Shown: piece by piece, positions 35,026 to 45,371 of the stretch
How the letters are laid out: the number at the start of each line of letters is the position of its first letter
Numbering within the stretch: the first letter of the stretch is position 1
Origin: JADKIH01 sp964595205
GTDB taxonomy: Bacteria > Bacteroidota > Bacteroidia > AKYH767-A > 2013-40CM-41-45
NCBI GenBank assembly: GCA_964595205.1
Contig: CAZQOQ010000018.1
Location: 183,496-247,495, forward strand
Length of the DNA stretch: 64,000 bases
Direction of reading: 5' to 3'
Position numbers and translations under genes: made by a program
Notes under the pieces: generated by a model
Databases searched by the model: none
Told to the model about the DNA's origin: nothing
What the model saw: only the letters and a program-made list of their open reading frames with translations

Positions 35026-35705
35026 AAGCCCCTTTAGGGGCGCACTCTTTAAACACACAGCTTTTTTCAACAACGAAAGCATACTGTATTCACCTTCCAA
35101 ATAACTTGTCTTCAAAAATTGAAATTGGTAGTTTAAAAATATATCGCTCGTCAAAATCAACATCAAAGAGTCGAAGAAATTTTTGGTACTCTTCAATAAA
35201 GGAAATTTTCCTATGATGTTCTTTTTGGTTTTGAATATATCTAATCACATTCTTCAAATCGGATTTGCTATAAGAAAAGGCTCCATAACCACCTTGCCAA
35301 TGAAATTTATATTTTATAAATCCACGCTTGTTTATCCACTTACTTGAGTCAGCTTTTATCTCTTCCATCAAATCAGGCAACGGATCAGATGGACGGTATC
35401 CTATCAGAGCATGCAGATGATCTTCAACCCCATTAATGCATAACAATTTATGACTTCGGTTCATGATAATTTCGGAAATGTACTTATGTAATTCCGTTTC
35501 CCAATTGGGGTCAATTAAAGCCTCTCGATATTTTACTCCAAAGATGAGTTGAAGATGTATTTGTGTGTATGTATTTGCCATTTGATTTTTACACAATAGT
35601 AAATACGGGAAAAGTCGAAGTCAACTAACATATGCAGGAACTTTTACGCTGTTAAATAAATGGGCACATGCGCTGTGTTTAAAGAGTGCGCCCCTAAAGG
35701 GGCTT
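35026..35705 (-). mobile_element. IS200/IS605-type insertion sequence with hairpin ends
   Basis: The left end (35026-35061) reads AAGCCCCTTTAGGGGCGCAC and continues CTCTTTAAACACACAGC. The right end (35672-35705) is its complement except for a 2-base difference. Each end carries the hairpin GCCCC-TTTA-GGGGC. IS200-family elements usually have subterminal hairpins, not true inverted repeats, so the symmetrical ends are unusual for the family. The single gene inside is a Y1 transposase. Confidence 0.78.
35090..35581 (-). CDS. tnpA: IS200-family Y1 transposase
   Basis: The 163-residue protein (start at ATG 35581, MANTYTQIHLQLIFGVKYR) has the HUH-type pair in NGVEDHLHALIG and the nucleophile tyrosine in NVIRYIQNQKEHHRKISF. 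It transposes single-stranded DNA by recognising hairpins. Length and motifs are complete, so it may be active. A further in-frame upstream start (35596) would add only MCKNQ. No TnpB gene accompanies it. Confidence 0.92.
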   Translation of the reverse strand: MANTYTQIHLQLIFGVKYREALIDPNWETELHKYISEIIMNRSHKLLCINGVEDHLHALIGYRPSDPLPDLMEEIKADSSKWINKRGFIKYKFHWQGGYGAFSYSKSDLKNVIRYIQNQKEHHRKISFIEEYQKFLRLFDVDFDERYIFKLPISIFEDKLFGR

Positions 35706-35903
35706 GACTTGATCGCGTTGTGACTTGCGATACCTAAAGTTCGGCCCTAAAGGGCCTGTTTCTTCTAAATGCATTTTATCTGGAATGAATTTTTGTGTTT
35801 TACTTAATGACATTACTTGCAGAGAATTTTAGATAAATAGTAAATAAAATTTTTGACTGGATACTTTTTGAGAAGCCTTTGGGATATTATTTCCTATATC
35901 CAG

Positions 35904-36225
35904 CTCGGCGATTTCTATGCGAGTAATACATTTGAATAATTGCAGTGCAAAAGACTATAGTGGAATGAATAGTCCGGTAAATGTTACAATGATTGAGTTG
36001 CATTCTTTGTTTCGAAAATGGATTTTATCAGTTGTCAATAACGGTTGGAGCAAGTAAATATAGGGGGCGAAATATTTATTTTTATTTAAGCGTATTCTTC
36101 GGATATTAATAACAGATGTGGGTGATAATATCGATAAACAGAAGATAGTACCTAAGGTGGCGTAGTCATACGAAGAAAGTGTCTGGCAATTATTCAAATG
36201 TATTACTCGCATCAGACTACCGAGC
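35904..36225. mobile_element. Decayed second RAYT/REP-like locus
   Basis: A half copy of the REP-like element (35904-35944) is followed by about 22 codons matching the C-terminus of the RAYT at 7246-7806 (KDYSGMNSPVNV... IELHSLF against KDYAGMKSPVDV... IELHSLF). After about 140 bp of unmatched sequence there is a full inverted REP-like copy (36156-36225). The rest of the transposase is gone. The gap 35706-36490 holds no intact gene. Confidence 0.75.
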
Positions 36226-36490
36226 ACAGGGGGACACAAAGAAAAAAGAAACTAATTATCAATTGCGAAAACAACTAAACAAATACACATTCAAACATCA
36301 AAACACACTTCGTGAGATATAACGCCAAACTGTAAACACCAAACGATTGGTAAACCCTCTTGTTAGTTCCTTCAATATAATTCACAAAATCCCGGTTTTA
36401 CCAGGTTCACGGATATTGTCTTGGAATCCTCGGACAGGATTCATATTTTTGAATATATAACTATTTTAAGGTCTCCACCCGTTTATAGAA

Positions 36491-39400
36491 ATGAAGAACT
36501 TTTATTCAAGGTTTCTATTATTATTTTTTCTATGCGCCTGCCCGGGTGCGATGATAACAATTGCCCAGCCCGGCGCCGGTATTTCGTTTGCATTCTCTTC
36601 GCTTCCTGCATTTACTGCTTATCCCACAGCAGCGCCTAATGTGAATCAGATCGTACCATTAGCCAATCAGGATGATTTCGGATACTTGTTTGCACCTGCC
36701 GGCATGAGTGTGCCTTTTGCGGGTAATATTTATCAGAAAATTGTAGTCTCCACCAACGGATGGGTTGCACTGGTCCCGAATTCGGTTGCTGCTATACCCG
36801 CTTCCCTCTCTGCCGGAAATTATCTCTCCTCTAATCAGCTCGCCACATATTCCGGCGGGTATCCAATTCTCGCGCCTTTCTGGGACGACCTTGCTACGAC
36901 ACAGATCAGCTACAACTTTACAGGCGGTGCGCTGTGGGTACGATGGACCTCTAAAATAGATAAAACGAATCCACTGGGTTCGAACCTCTTTTGGCTGCGC
37001 ATCGACGGTACTACGGGAGTCATCAATTATTTTTATAACAGCATAGCCTATACGATTAGCGGATCTCCTTCAGCTTCCATTGGACTTGCCGGAGAATGCA
37101 CCGGCGATTATTACTCGTATAATTTTCCTGCTTCATCAACCTGGGCCGACAGTACCATTGAGACTTCAACAATCTCTACCCGTCCCGTTAACCTCACCTA
37201 TATATTCACTCCGTTTCAACTCTATGATAATTGCGCTAATGCAAAAGACCTTGGCGTAGTGAATGCATCCTGTACATTCTCCACATTTAACTTCAACAAT
37301 GCAACGAACGGCAGCGCTATCTGTTCCACTACGGATCAAAAAGATGTATGGTTCCGCTTCGTAAAGCCTGCCGGTATGCTGAATGTAACTGTTACTACTG
37401 CATCTGCATCTCCAGGCTGTCAGAGTGTGAGCGGGACGAGCGTAGAATTGTATTCTGCATGTGCAACTCCCATTGCAGGCGCCTGTGCAACAACGAGTGT
37501 TGCAAATCCCGGATTTGGTGAAGTAACCGCCTCCAGGCTTTGTGCGGCGGAAACATTGTATGTGCGTGTCACTTCCGATGGAGATGCTGCAGGTAAATTC
37601 AGGCTCTGCGTTAAAGATGGTGGTGTGGCTTCCGGAGCCGGAACCACATGCGCTAATCCTAACTGGATCTGCGCTCTTCCCTATACACAAAATGGCCTCA
37701 CCACTGCCGGCTTTGGATCCGAATACGACAGCGCTAATTCAGTTTGCCATGATCCATTCATGAATGGCGAAGATTACGTCTTCGCATACACCCCGGCAAA
37801 CAACGTATGCATCAGGATTAACTTAAATACAACCGGCACCCTTCCCGGATTATTCGTTTTTGACGGATGTCCGAACCTGCCTGCCACACATTGCCTGGCC
37901 AGCACCGTTAATGCCGCAGGACCTCTCCTGATAAACTCTGTATCGCTCATTGCAGGTACTACTTATTATATTGTCGTTGACAATAACACGCTCGGTTCGG
38001 GGATGCCAAATATTCCATTCGATATAAACATTACCACTGTCGGTACCTCTCAGCCCTATGATGCATGCGGTATAACTAATCTCGGTTCGGTGGTTAACAA
38101 CATGCCCTGCACGTACTCATCATATACAACCGAATGTGCAAGACCTTCCACATTACCATATCCTGTTCCTTCCTGCGGCTCATTTTCAAACGGCATAACA
38201 GGCGACATTTGGCTTTCGTTTTTCGCGGCATTTTCCGGTGGACTACTGATAAAGACGCAACCGGGAGGCGCGAATCCTGCGAGTGATATTGCAATGGCAG
38301 TTTATACAGGAACCTGTGCATCGCTCAACTTATACGCCTGCGATGACAACTCAGCAGGAAGCAACATGCCTTTACTTTCGCTGCCGGTGGTAAGCGGCAC
38401 CACTTATTATATACGACTATGGACTCCCAGCCCCGGCAACACCGGTGGATTTGACCTGTGTATTACGAGTGCCTGCACACCACCGAACGACCTGCCTTGC
38501 AATGCCGTCTTCATAGCACCCGGCGGCTCTGCAAGCGGATACAATACCTGCTCAAGTTCAGGCGGAGAACCAGCCAGTTCAGCCCAATGTGTTGCCGGAG
38601 GAATTATCAATACAGTCTGGTATAAAACGGTTGTGCCTGCGAGCGGCTCTCTCAAGATCCGTACTCATACCCATTCACTCACCGACACTCAGATCGAGGC
38701 GTTCCGTTTTCCTACCGGATGTTCAAATGCATCCAGCTCTTTTCAAAGCAGGGGATGCAACGACGACGGTCCGGATTGCGGGAGCCAGAACGGACAATCG
38801 TTCCATGATTTTTCCGACTTGTCGATCACAAGCCTCACCCCCGGTGATACCATTTGGATTGCTGTAGACGGATTTAATTCTCAAACCGGAACATTTGAAA
38901 TCACACTTATTGACGGTACAAATACTTCTTTCCCGCCAATTGCCGGTGCAGATTGTGCCAGTGCAACGGATGTATGCGGAACCACATCGATCGTATCTGC
39001 CGATCCGGGAATCCTTGGTTACGGAAATATTTGCGACTTCCAGGATGATTATGATTGCTGGCTGAATGGCGAAAGAAATTCTCAATGGTATAACGTAACT
39101 GTAAATCCAGGCATCCTGCAGTTCGACATACAAACACTCTCCGATTATGATTTCATAATGTGGGACGTGACTAATGTGACCAATGCCTGCGCCCAGATCC
39201 AGACGGGTACACTTCCGTCGATCCGCTGCAACTGGACTACAACCGTCGGTGGACATACCGGTATTTCCACAGCCAATCCAAATGGCGATTGGGAACCTTC
39301 TATCACAGTCGCCGGCGGGCAACGCAATTATTTAATCCTGATCAACAACTGGAATCCGCCATTCCTGGTTTCGGGATACACGCTCGACTGGATGGGTTCA

Positions 39401-41290
39401 CCCATTGCAACGAATGTATCTTCAGTGACCTGGCAGGGTGGGGTTGACACGATGTTTACTAATCCCTTGAACTGGGGAACCGCTCCATGCAACGCACAAC
39501 CAACGTGTAGTATGGATGCAAATATTTCCTCATCAGGCACCGGTCGTCAACCAACAGTCAATGCGAATATGGCAGTAAGGAATCTGACGATCAACCCGGG
39601 TGCGTCGCTGCGAATTAAAAGTCCGTTTGTACTGGATGTATGCGGGAATTTTACAAATAACGGAACGCTGATCTGTGAACCCGGTTCAACCATAAGATTC
39701 ATCGGAACTGCAAGTGTCAACCAGGTCATTTCCGGAAACCTGACCGGAGCTAACGCATTTTCAAATTTTGTCATTTTCAAAACGGCAGCCAGCGGTAACG
39801 TTACCTTGAACAGCAACCTCGATGTTAACGGCAATTTCACAGAGTTGAGCGCGACGAGCATCCTTAATATCAACGGTAAGTATCTGAAAGTGGGCGGACA
39901 TTTTACCAACTTTAGCGGTACTGCTACTTTCACAGGGATCGGAGGAAGTACTGTTGAATTTAACGGCAACCAAAATCAGAATTTTATTAACTCCAGCGGG
40001 ACAATCAACCTTAACCGTGTCAGGATAAACAAGACTTCCGGAAAAGTTTATCTACTGGGCGCCGCCAGTTCGATGAACATCGATTCGACCCTCACACTAA
40101 CATCCGGACAGATCGTTACCGGCAACCAGGAAGTAAATATGAAATACTACCTGCCAGCTGCGCTTGCCGGCGGTAGCGCCAATAGTTTCATCGATGGAAA
40201 ATTAAGGAGAAAAATTGCAAATGGAATGCTTTCGTCTCCTGTGATTCCGGCCTCCTACGATTTTCCCCTGGGTGATTCGCTCACACCTGGAGGATTTGAA
40301 CTCGCTAACATCACGTTTACTACTGCAACATTAGTTAATGATCTTCTTGCACAATTTATTCCGTGGTCAGCTTCGCCGCCAATGGGACCTGTCGCATCCG
40401 AGTGTGTTGTTGCATCGTATCACACTCTTCCTCTTTTCGATCACGGGTACTGGAGTTTTCAGCGAAGCACGTCAGTGTTTTCGGGGAATTACAGGGTGAC
40501 ACTTTATAACACCGGACAATTAAACCAGACCGGAAACGGCTTCACGGTAGTGACATCAAAAATAACATCGGATCCACTTCTTCAGAGTTCCTGGTACCTG
40601 TCCGGCAATTGTGTAATCACCAGCACGGGAGCAATTACACAGCGAACGAATTTCAATCCAACCCCCGGAAATGACACAGCTTCGTTTAATCATTTTTACA
40701 CGACGGCACAGACTCCTCTGTATCTTCCCATCGAACTGCTTTCGTTTACAGCCATCCGGCAAGGTGAAGGAGTTCTATGCGAATGGGTGACTGCTTCAGA
40801 AACAAACAACGATTACTTCGACGTCGAACGAAGCGATGACGGCCTGGAGTTTGAACCGATCGGAAGGATTAAAGGATTCGGAACAGGGACTTCCAGTACG
40901 GACAGGAGTTATTCGCTGATGGATTACCGGGGCTGTGATGGCATTTTGTATTACAGGCTTCGTCAGGTTGATTTCGACGGAAGCTATTCATATTCGGATG
41001 TTACCGCTGTTGATTGTTCGTTAGACAAAGATCACCTTAACATATTTCCTAACCCATCGATGTCTTCTGTAATCATTTCATTTTATCAACCCGAAAAAAC
41101 TGTTGTTGTGCTGCAATGGATCGATGTTGTCGGAAAACTTGTAAAAGTAGAATCTCACGAAGCCGTCGAAGGCTATAACCGTGTTCAATCCGACATTTCG
41201 GAACTTTCAAAAGGAGTTTATTATGTGCGCCTTCGAGAAGCTGAAAAGCCACATGGAAGCGATCGACAGGTAAGGTTAATGAAAGATTGA
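36491..41290 (+). CDS. Giant T9SS-sorted surface protein (1599 residues)
   Basis: A signal peptide (ending TIAQP) is followed by an N-terminal beta-sandwich (residues 30-240; STNGWVALVP, PILAPFWDDL) of nidogen/PKD-like character. About five domains of 130-150 residues follow, each starting like NCANAKDLG or PPNDLPCNAV and carrying WF-R/Y-F or VWYKTV strands, as in pre-peptidase C-terminal-like domains. A region rich in G, N and S (about 1010-1200; LTINPGASLRIKSPFVLDVC) resembles a beta-helix. A fibronectin-like linker (GVLCEWVTASETNNDYFDVE) precedes the T9SS sorting domain (IFPNPSMSSVIISF ... SKGVYYVRL). Likely a surface adhesin or matrix protein. Ligand unknown. Confidence 0.85.
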   Translation: MKNFYSRFLLLFFLCACPGAMITIAQPGAGISFAFSSLPAFTAYPTAAPNVNQIVPLANQDDFGYLFAPAGMSVPFAGNIYQKIVVSTNGWVALVPNSVAAIPASLSAGNYLSSNQLATYSGGYPILAPFWDDLATTQISYNFTGGALWVRWTSKIDKTNPLGSNLFWLRIDGTTGVINYFYNSIAYTISGSPSASIGLAGECTGDYYSYNFPASSTWADSTIETSTISTRPVNLTYIFTPFQLYDNCANAKDLGVVNASCTFSTFNFNNATNGSAICSTTDQKDVWFRFVKPAGMLNVTVTTASASPGCQSVSGTSVELYSACATPIAGACATTSVANPGFGEVTASRLCAAETLYVRVTSDGDAAGKFRLCVKDGGVASGAGTTCANPNWICALPYTQNGLTTAGFGSEYDSANSVCHDPFMNGEDYVFAYTPANNVCIRINLNTTGTLPGLFVFDGCPNLPATHCLASTVNAAGPLLINSVSLIAGTTYYIVVDNNTLGSGMPNIPFDINITTVGTSQPYDACGITNLGSVVNNMPCTYSSYTTECARPSTLPYPVPSCGSFSNGITGDIWLSFFAAFSGGLLIKTQPGGANPASDIAMAVYTGTCASLNLYACDDNSAGSNMPLLSLPVVSGTTYYIRLWTPSPGNTGGFDLCITSACTPPNDLPCNAVFIAPGGSASGYNTCSSSGGEPASSAQCVAGGIINTVWYKTVVPASGSLKIRTHTHSLTDTQIEAFRFPTGCSNASSSFQSRGCNDDGPDCGSQNGQSFHDFSDLSITSLTPGDTIWIAVDGFNSQTGTFEITLIDGTNTSFPPIAGADCASATDVCGTTSIVSADPGILGYGNICDFQDDYDCWLNGERNSQWYNVTVNPGILQFDIQTLSDYDFIMWDVTNVTNACAQIQTGTLPSIRCNWTTTVGGHTGISTANPNGDWEPSITVAGGQRNYLILINNWNPPFLVSGYTLDWMGSPIATNVSSVTWQGGVDTMFTNPLNWGTAPCNAQPTCSMDANISSSGTGRQPTVNANMAVRNLTINPGASLRIKSPFVLDVCGNFTNNGTLICEPGSTIRFIGTASVNQVISGNLTGANAFSNFVIFKTAASGNVTLNSNLDVNGNFTELSATSILNINGKYLKVGGHFTNFSGTATFTGIGGSTVEFNGNQNQNFINSSGTINLNRVRINKTSGKVYLLGAASSMNIDSTLTLTSGQIVTGNQEVNMKYYLPAALAGGSANSFIDGKLRRKIANGMLSSPVIPASYDFPLGDSLTPGGFELANITFTTATLVNDLLAQFIPWSASPPMGPVASECVVASYHTLPLFDHGYWSFQRSTSVFSGNYRVTLYNTGQLNQTGNGFTVVTSKITSDPLLQSSWYLSGNCVITSTGAITQRTNFNPTPGNDTASFNHFYTTAQTPLYLPIELLSFTAIRQGEGVLCEWVTASETNNDYFDVERSDDGLEFEPIGRIKGFGTGTSSTDRSYSLMDYRGCDGILYYRLRQVDFDGSYSYSDVTAVDCSLDKDHLNIFPNPSMSSVIISFYQPEKTVVVLQWIDVVGKLVKVESHEAVEGYNRVQSDISELSKGVYYVRLREAEKPHGSDRQVRLMKD

Positions 41291-41534
41291 TGTTCTTTAA
41301 CGAAGGATTCCGCCCGGCATAGGAAAAAAGTAAAAGTGCATATTTTCTTTTTTTATCAAATTAACACATTTTTCAAATTAAATCGTTTTTCCGCTTTTTA
41401 AGGCCACTTGTGAAAGATTCAATCTGAACAATACCAAGAATACATCCAAACTTCCAGATTATACATTTCGACAGGGTAAACCTGAATATAATTATTTAAT
41501 TTGTGTTATAAATAAGAGTTAAAATATTTTCCGG

Positions 41535-42815
41535 ATGAAAAAAATTGCTCTTTATCTTTCTGCATTTGCATCCTTATTTATCTTCCTTACCGGTTGTCAA
41601 AAATCGGATGACCTGATTGATAATTTCAGAGTGGTGAAAGTCTTCGACGACCCGTTTGCAAGTGTAAACAATCTCGATGCGAAAATTGCAGCTGGTGTCA
41701 ATCGCATTTACATGTCATATGGCCGGGGAGGATGGGAAACTACCCCAATAGGTAATATTTCTGTTGTTGGTTATTCACATGAATACTCGGTCAATATAAT
41801 GGCAACCGACAATAGTGGAAATCTTCTATGGAGAACACCCATGCCCAAAGCCGATATAAACATCTGCGATCTGTTGGAGCTTAATGATGGCAATTGCCTT
41901 GTTGTCGCAAAGGATAATAGTATCTGGTATAACAACACAATATATTTCTTTTCTTTTGATCGAAACGGACAGTTGGTTTCCAGGGACTCAACTATTTTTC
42001 CAGGGTCCATTACAAGTAATTTTTATATTTCAATTAATTCGCTCAATGCTCTTAAAGCGGCGAATGGAAACATTATCGTTTACGGAAATTACCGGGATAA
42101 TAGTGATCTGGCATTCGCATGTGAGTATACACCAAATGGCATTCTTCAATGGGCAAACTCCCATTATCATTTCCCAATGGCTCCCGACTTTGGCAATCAA
42201 CAGGCATTCTTTTCCGGATGCACACCTACTCCTGATGGCGGATATCTTTTTTTAGGAAGTGCTAATTCAGATTCCTGGGCAAGCCCTGTAAATTATCAAA
42301 TTACTCTGTTTAAAACCAATTCCTCCGGCGACTCACTCTGGTCGAAGAGTTTCCGGCATGATGAATTAAATTGGAATCCAACTGGAAATATTATCGCTTT
42401 ACCAAATGGCAACTATCGCTTTTATTTTACTTCGGGCATTACCAGGTCTGTCATGAATATCTATGAAATAAATTCCAATGGCGACTCCGTCAATGCTACT
42501 GCAGTAGATATTTTGGAACAAAACAAGGGAACAGTTATACTGCCCGAAAATGACGGAGGTTCATTTGCACTTATGAACATCTATGGTTCTATGATAAATT
42601 CAGGCGGAGGTGATGCGGTGTTTTATCAGACCAACACCATGTATTTGAATTTTGATCCGGGTTTAAGAATTATCAACAAGAATAAATTTCAAACAGAGAC
42701 AACAGATTTTATTACAACTGCATGCAAAACATCTGATGGTACCACTGCATGTTTTGGAATGATCCAAAGCTATAACAAAAATTATTATCAACCGGAATTA
42801 ATAATTATGAAATAA
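41535..42815 (+). CDS. Propeller-like lipoprotein (paralogue 1)
   Basis: A lipobox sits in IFLTGCQKSDD near residue 21. The rest (about 400 residues) consists of repeating beta-strand units with LELNDGNCLVVAK, TPDGGYLFLGSAN and NSSGDSLWSKSF, as in 5-8 bladed propellers of Bacteroidota lipoproteins. It begins a run of four same-strand genes with gaps of 10, 50 and 12 bp. The next gene is a clear paralogue. Function unknown. Confidence 0.75.
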   Translation: MKKIALYLSAFASLFIFLTGCQKSDDLIDNFRVVKVFDDPFASVNNLDAKIAAGVNRIYMSYGRGGWETTPIGNISVVGYSHEYSVNIMATDNSGNLLWRTPMPKADINICDLLELNDGNCLVVAKDNSIWYNNTIYFFSFDRNGQLVSRDSTIFPGSITSNFYISINSLNALKAANGNIIVYGNYRDNSDLAFACEYTPNGILQWANSHYHFPMAPDFGNQQAFFSGCTPTPDGGYLFLGSANSDSWASPVNYQITLFKTNSSGDSLWSKSFRHDELNWNPTGNIIALPNGNYRFYFTSGITRSVMNIYEINSNGDSVNATAVDILEQNKGTVILPENDGGSFALMNIYGSMINSGGGDAVFYQTNTMYLNFDPGLRIINKNKFQTETTDFITTACKTSDGTTACFGMIQSYNKNYYQPELIIMK

Positions 42816-42825
42816 TAATTTAAAA

Positions 42826-44055
42826 ATGAAGCGCCTTGTTGTTTTATTCTTTCTTCTAAATATTATGCTGGCTGAGTCATGTAAAAAGGAAGACTCTGCA
42901 GCAAATCAAAACGGATATATTCTCTGCATCCCCTCCGATTCTGATATGGCCGTTGTTGCAAGCTTTGAAGTCGATGGAAATTTCATGCTCATAGGTCGCA
43001 GCTATAATGACGAACATCCGGGTGTGATCATAAAACTTGACAAGAAGGGTAATGTGATCTGGAATAAAAAATTATCATCATTGAACAAAGTATTGTGGAA
43101 GGTGTTAGAACTTCCGGATGGCTTCATAACTCTTGGTCATAGCGGAGATAATTTTATGACCGCCTGTACCTATGACAACGATGGAAATTTAATTTCAACG
43201 TCAAACATTAATATTCCCACCGGTTCGAATGCAACAATCTGCGCACCCGGTGATATAATTCAATTGAAGAATGGAAATTTTGCCATTTCCGGATATGATG
43301 GAAATAGCTTTTTGGGTTATTTGATCATTACAGGTAATGCATTCGATAGTCTTTATACGAAAACTTTCAATCTTCCTTATAATTCATTTGGCAGTGTGTT
43401 TGGCCTTGTAGAAACAACGGATGGCAGTATTGTTCTTCGTACCGCTCCAACGGATTTTGGAAATACTGATCCCTTTTCAAATCTCCTCCTGATCAGAACT
43501 GATCTCACGGGAACCCTTAGATCAAGTACACGGTTAACAGACTCTCTGTATAGCGAAACACCAAATTGTCTTATTGCAAATAACAATGGAATGCTGGCTG
43601 TTACCTCGCGAATGAAGGGATGGAATGAAGGAGAAGGATTTTATGTGAATTACTATAACAATAATTATTACAGGTACATTTCAGGCAGCATTAATTTACT
43701 TTCCTTCACTACCGAAGGACAATTATTAAGCAGAAAGAAAATAAGTTCTTACCCGGGAAATGGAATGATCAGTTCAATAAAAACAACCGGGGATGGAGGA
43801 TATATTTTATGCGGGACTGTTAACCAGAGTAACTCTTCAACGCTTGTTTCCAAGACGAAAATCTATTTGCTGAAATTAGACGCAGGCCTCGGGGAGCAAT
43901 GGTCGCATACATTCAATACAACCTATCAGTCGTTTGGAATAAGCGCATTTCAGTCATCTGACGGCGGTTATGTTGTCACGGGTCACGAACACACATTCGA
44001 TTCTAAATATAACATGATGATAATTAAAACCGATGACATGGGGAATGTCTATTAA
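42826..44055 (+). CDS. Propeller-like lipoprotein (paralogue 2)
   Basis: The lipobox is LAESCKKED. The repeats resemble those of the upstream gene (IQLKNGNFAISGYDG, TGDGGYILCGT, SSDGGYVVTGHEH). It follows 10 bp after the first paralogue, so the pair arose by tandem duplication. No catalytic motif is visible. Predicted outer-membrane or periplasmic location. Confidence 0.75.
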   Translation: MKRLVVLFFLLNIMLAESCKKEDSAANQNGYILCIPSDSDMAVVASFEVDGNFMLIGRSYNDEHPGVIIKLDKKGNVIWNKKLSSLNKVLWKVLELPDGFITLGHSGDNFMTACTYDNDGNLISTSNINIPTGSNATICAPGDIIQLKNGNFAISGYDGNSFLGYLIITGNAFDSLYTKTFNLPYNSFGSVFGLVETTDGSIVLRTAPTDFGNTDPFSNLLLIRTDLTGTLRSSTRLTDSLYSETPNCLIANNNGMLAVTSRMKGWNEGEGFYVNYYNNNYYRYISGSINLLSFTTEGQLLSRKKISSYPGNGMISSIKTTGDGGYILCGTVNQSNSSTLVSKTKIYLLKLDAGLGEQWSHTFNTTYQSFGISAFQSSDGGYVVTGHEHTFDSKYNMMIIKTDDMGNVY

Positions 44056-44105
44056 TCCCTGGTGTGCTTGAATTATATTCTGCTATAATAAATTCGAACA
44101 GGAAC

Positions 44106-45359
44106 ATGAAAAAATTAATTATACATTTTTTAACTGCAGCGCTTACGTTTTGCATACTTACAAATAATGCACAAACACTTAATATACATTCAATAGATGA
44201 TTCCCGGATGTGGGCCGGTGATTACGGCTATACATTGAACGGAGGGTACATGATCTATGGATCCACATCGAAATTGAATGATACATCTAATTTTGGACCG
44301 ACGGGAACGTATCCGAGAACCATTAGTATTACCAATGGATATGCAACTTCCGGAGCACTCGAAAATATTTCAAGTGTTCCGGATATTGATTTGTTTTATT
44401 TCGGATCGTTCGACAAAAATAATTTTTGGCTATTTCAATTTACCGATGCAGAATTGGATTCACTGTATAACTGGTCAGTAAATGGAGGCAAGATGATAAT
44501 AGGCGGTGCGGCTGCGGCGCCTCAATTTGGATATCAAACTGATATTTTAGATTCAAAGTGGAATTTTGAAATTGCTCTTGCTTCCCTGACGAGTATTTAT
44601 CCGACAACCAGCGGGAGTGCATCAACTATTTTTAACGGACCATTCGGAACTATCACTTCTGCATCGCAAGGAGGAAACTTTCAGGGTTATTTCAGCTCGA
44701 TACCAACGGATGCCATAGTTCTTGCCGATGATGGCGCAGGCAATCCAACGCTGATTCTCGATTGTAAAACTCTGGATTTAATTATGTCAGATGCAGATGG
44801 GTTTAATTATTTAGGAGGTGTTTCCTGGGGACCCGGAATTTTCACTAACAATGATAAATTCTGGACAAACGCTATTGTCTATATGGCGCAACTGCAGAGT
44901 CCGCCGGTAATTTCACAAACATGGAATACCTTATATGCAGGTAAATACAGTAGTTATCAATGGTATTTGAATGGAGTTAAGATTCCGGGTGCAACCGCTA
45001 ATACATACACCGCAACTCAAAGCGGAATGTATAGTGTAGAAGTTGCATTGGATTGCGGCTGTAAAAATATAAGTTCACAACAGGTTTACATTACTGTCGG
45101 GTTGGACGAAATAAACGATGCATCGAACATATCTATCGCACCAAACCCATTAGGAAACGGCATTCTGAATTTTTACGGAATCGATGAGCCGGTAAATATT
45201 TCAATCATTAATTCTGCAGGTGTAATTAAAGAATCGGCATATCTGGATCTTCTGCATACAGGCATTCAAACAGGTCAACTAGCTCCCGGCGTTTATTCTG
45301 TTTGTATTGAAAATAAAAAAGGAACTAAGAGGGTGGTTAAAAAATTAATTAAGAAGTAA
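44106..45359 (+). CDS. T9SS-sorted secreted protein
   Basis: The start is ATG 44106 (MKKLIIHFLTAALTF), not 44064, because it opens the signal peptide. The 417-residue product has a globular N-terminal part (residues 25-280) without a motif I know, although it resembles a DUF4350-like or glutamine amidotransferase-like fold. An Ig-like domain (QWYLNGVKIPGATANTYTAT) and a T9SS sorting domain (ISIAPNPLGNGILNF ... LAPGVYSVCI) follow. Third gene of the four-gene run. Confidence 0.72.
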   Translation: MKKLIIHFLTAALTFCILTNNAQTLNIHSIDDSRMWAGDYGYTLNGGYMIYGSTSKLNDTSNFGPTGTYPRTISITNGYATSGALENISSVPDIDLFYFGSFDKNNFWLFQFTDAELDSLYNWSVNGGKMIIGGAAAAPQFGYQTDILDSKWNFEIALASLTSIYPTTSGSASTIFNGPFGTITSASQGGNFQGYFSSIPTDAIVLADDGAGNPTLILDCKTLDLIMSDADGFNYLGGVSWGPGIFTNNDKFWTNAIVYMAQLQSPPVISQTWNTLYAGKYSSYQWYLNGVKIPGATANTYTATQSGMYSVEVALDCGCKNISSQQVYITVGLDEINDASNISIAPNPLGNGILNFYGIDEPVNISIINSAGVIKESAYLDLLHTGIQTGQLAPGVYSVCIENKKGTKRVVKKLIKK

Positions 45360-45371
45360 AATAATTTTCAA

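Noticed and set aside
34822..35037. Open frame of 71 codons across the 66-bp repeats
   Set aside because: It exists because the unit is a multiple of three; there is no start context, signal or similarity to a protein family.
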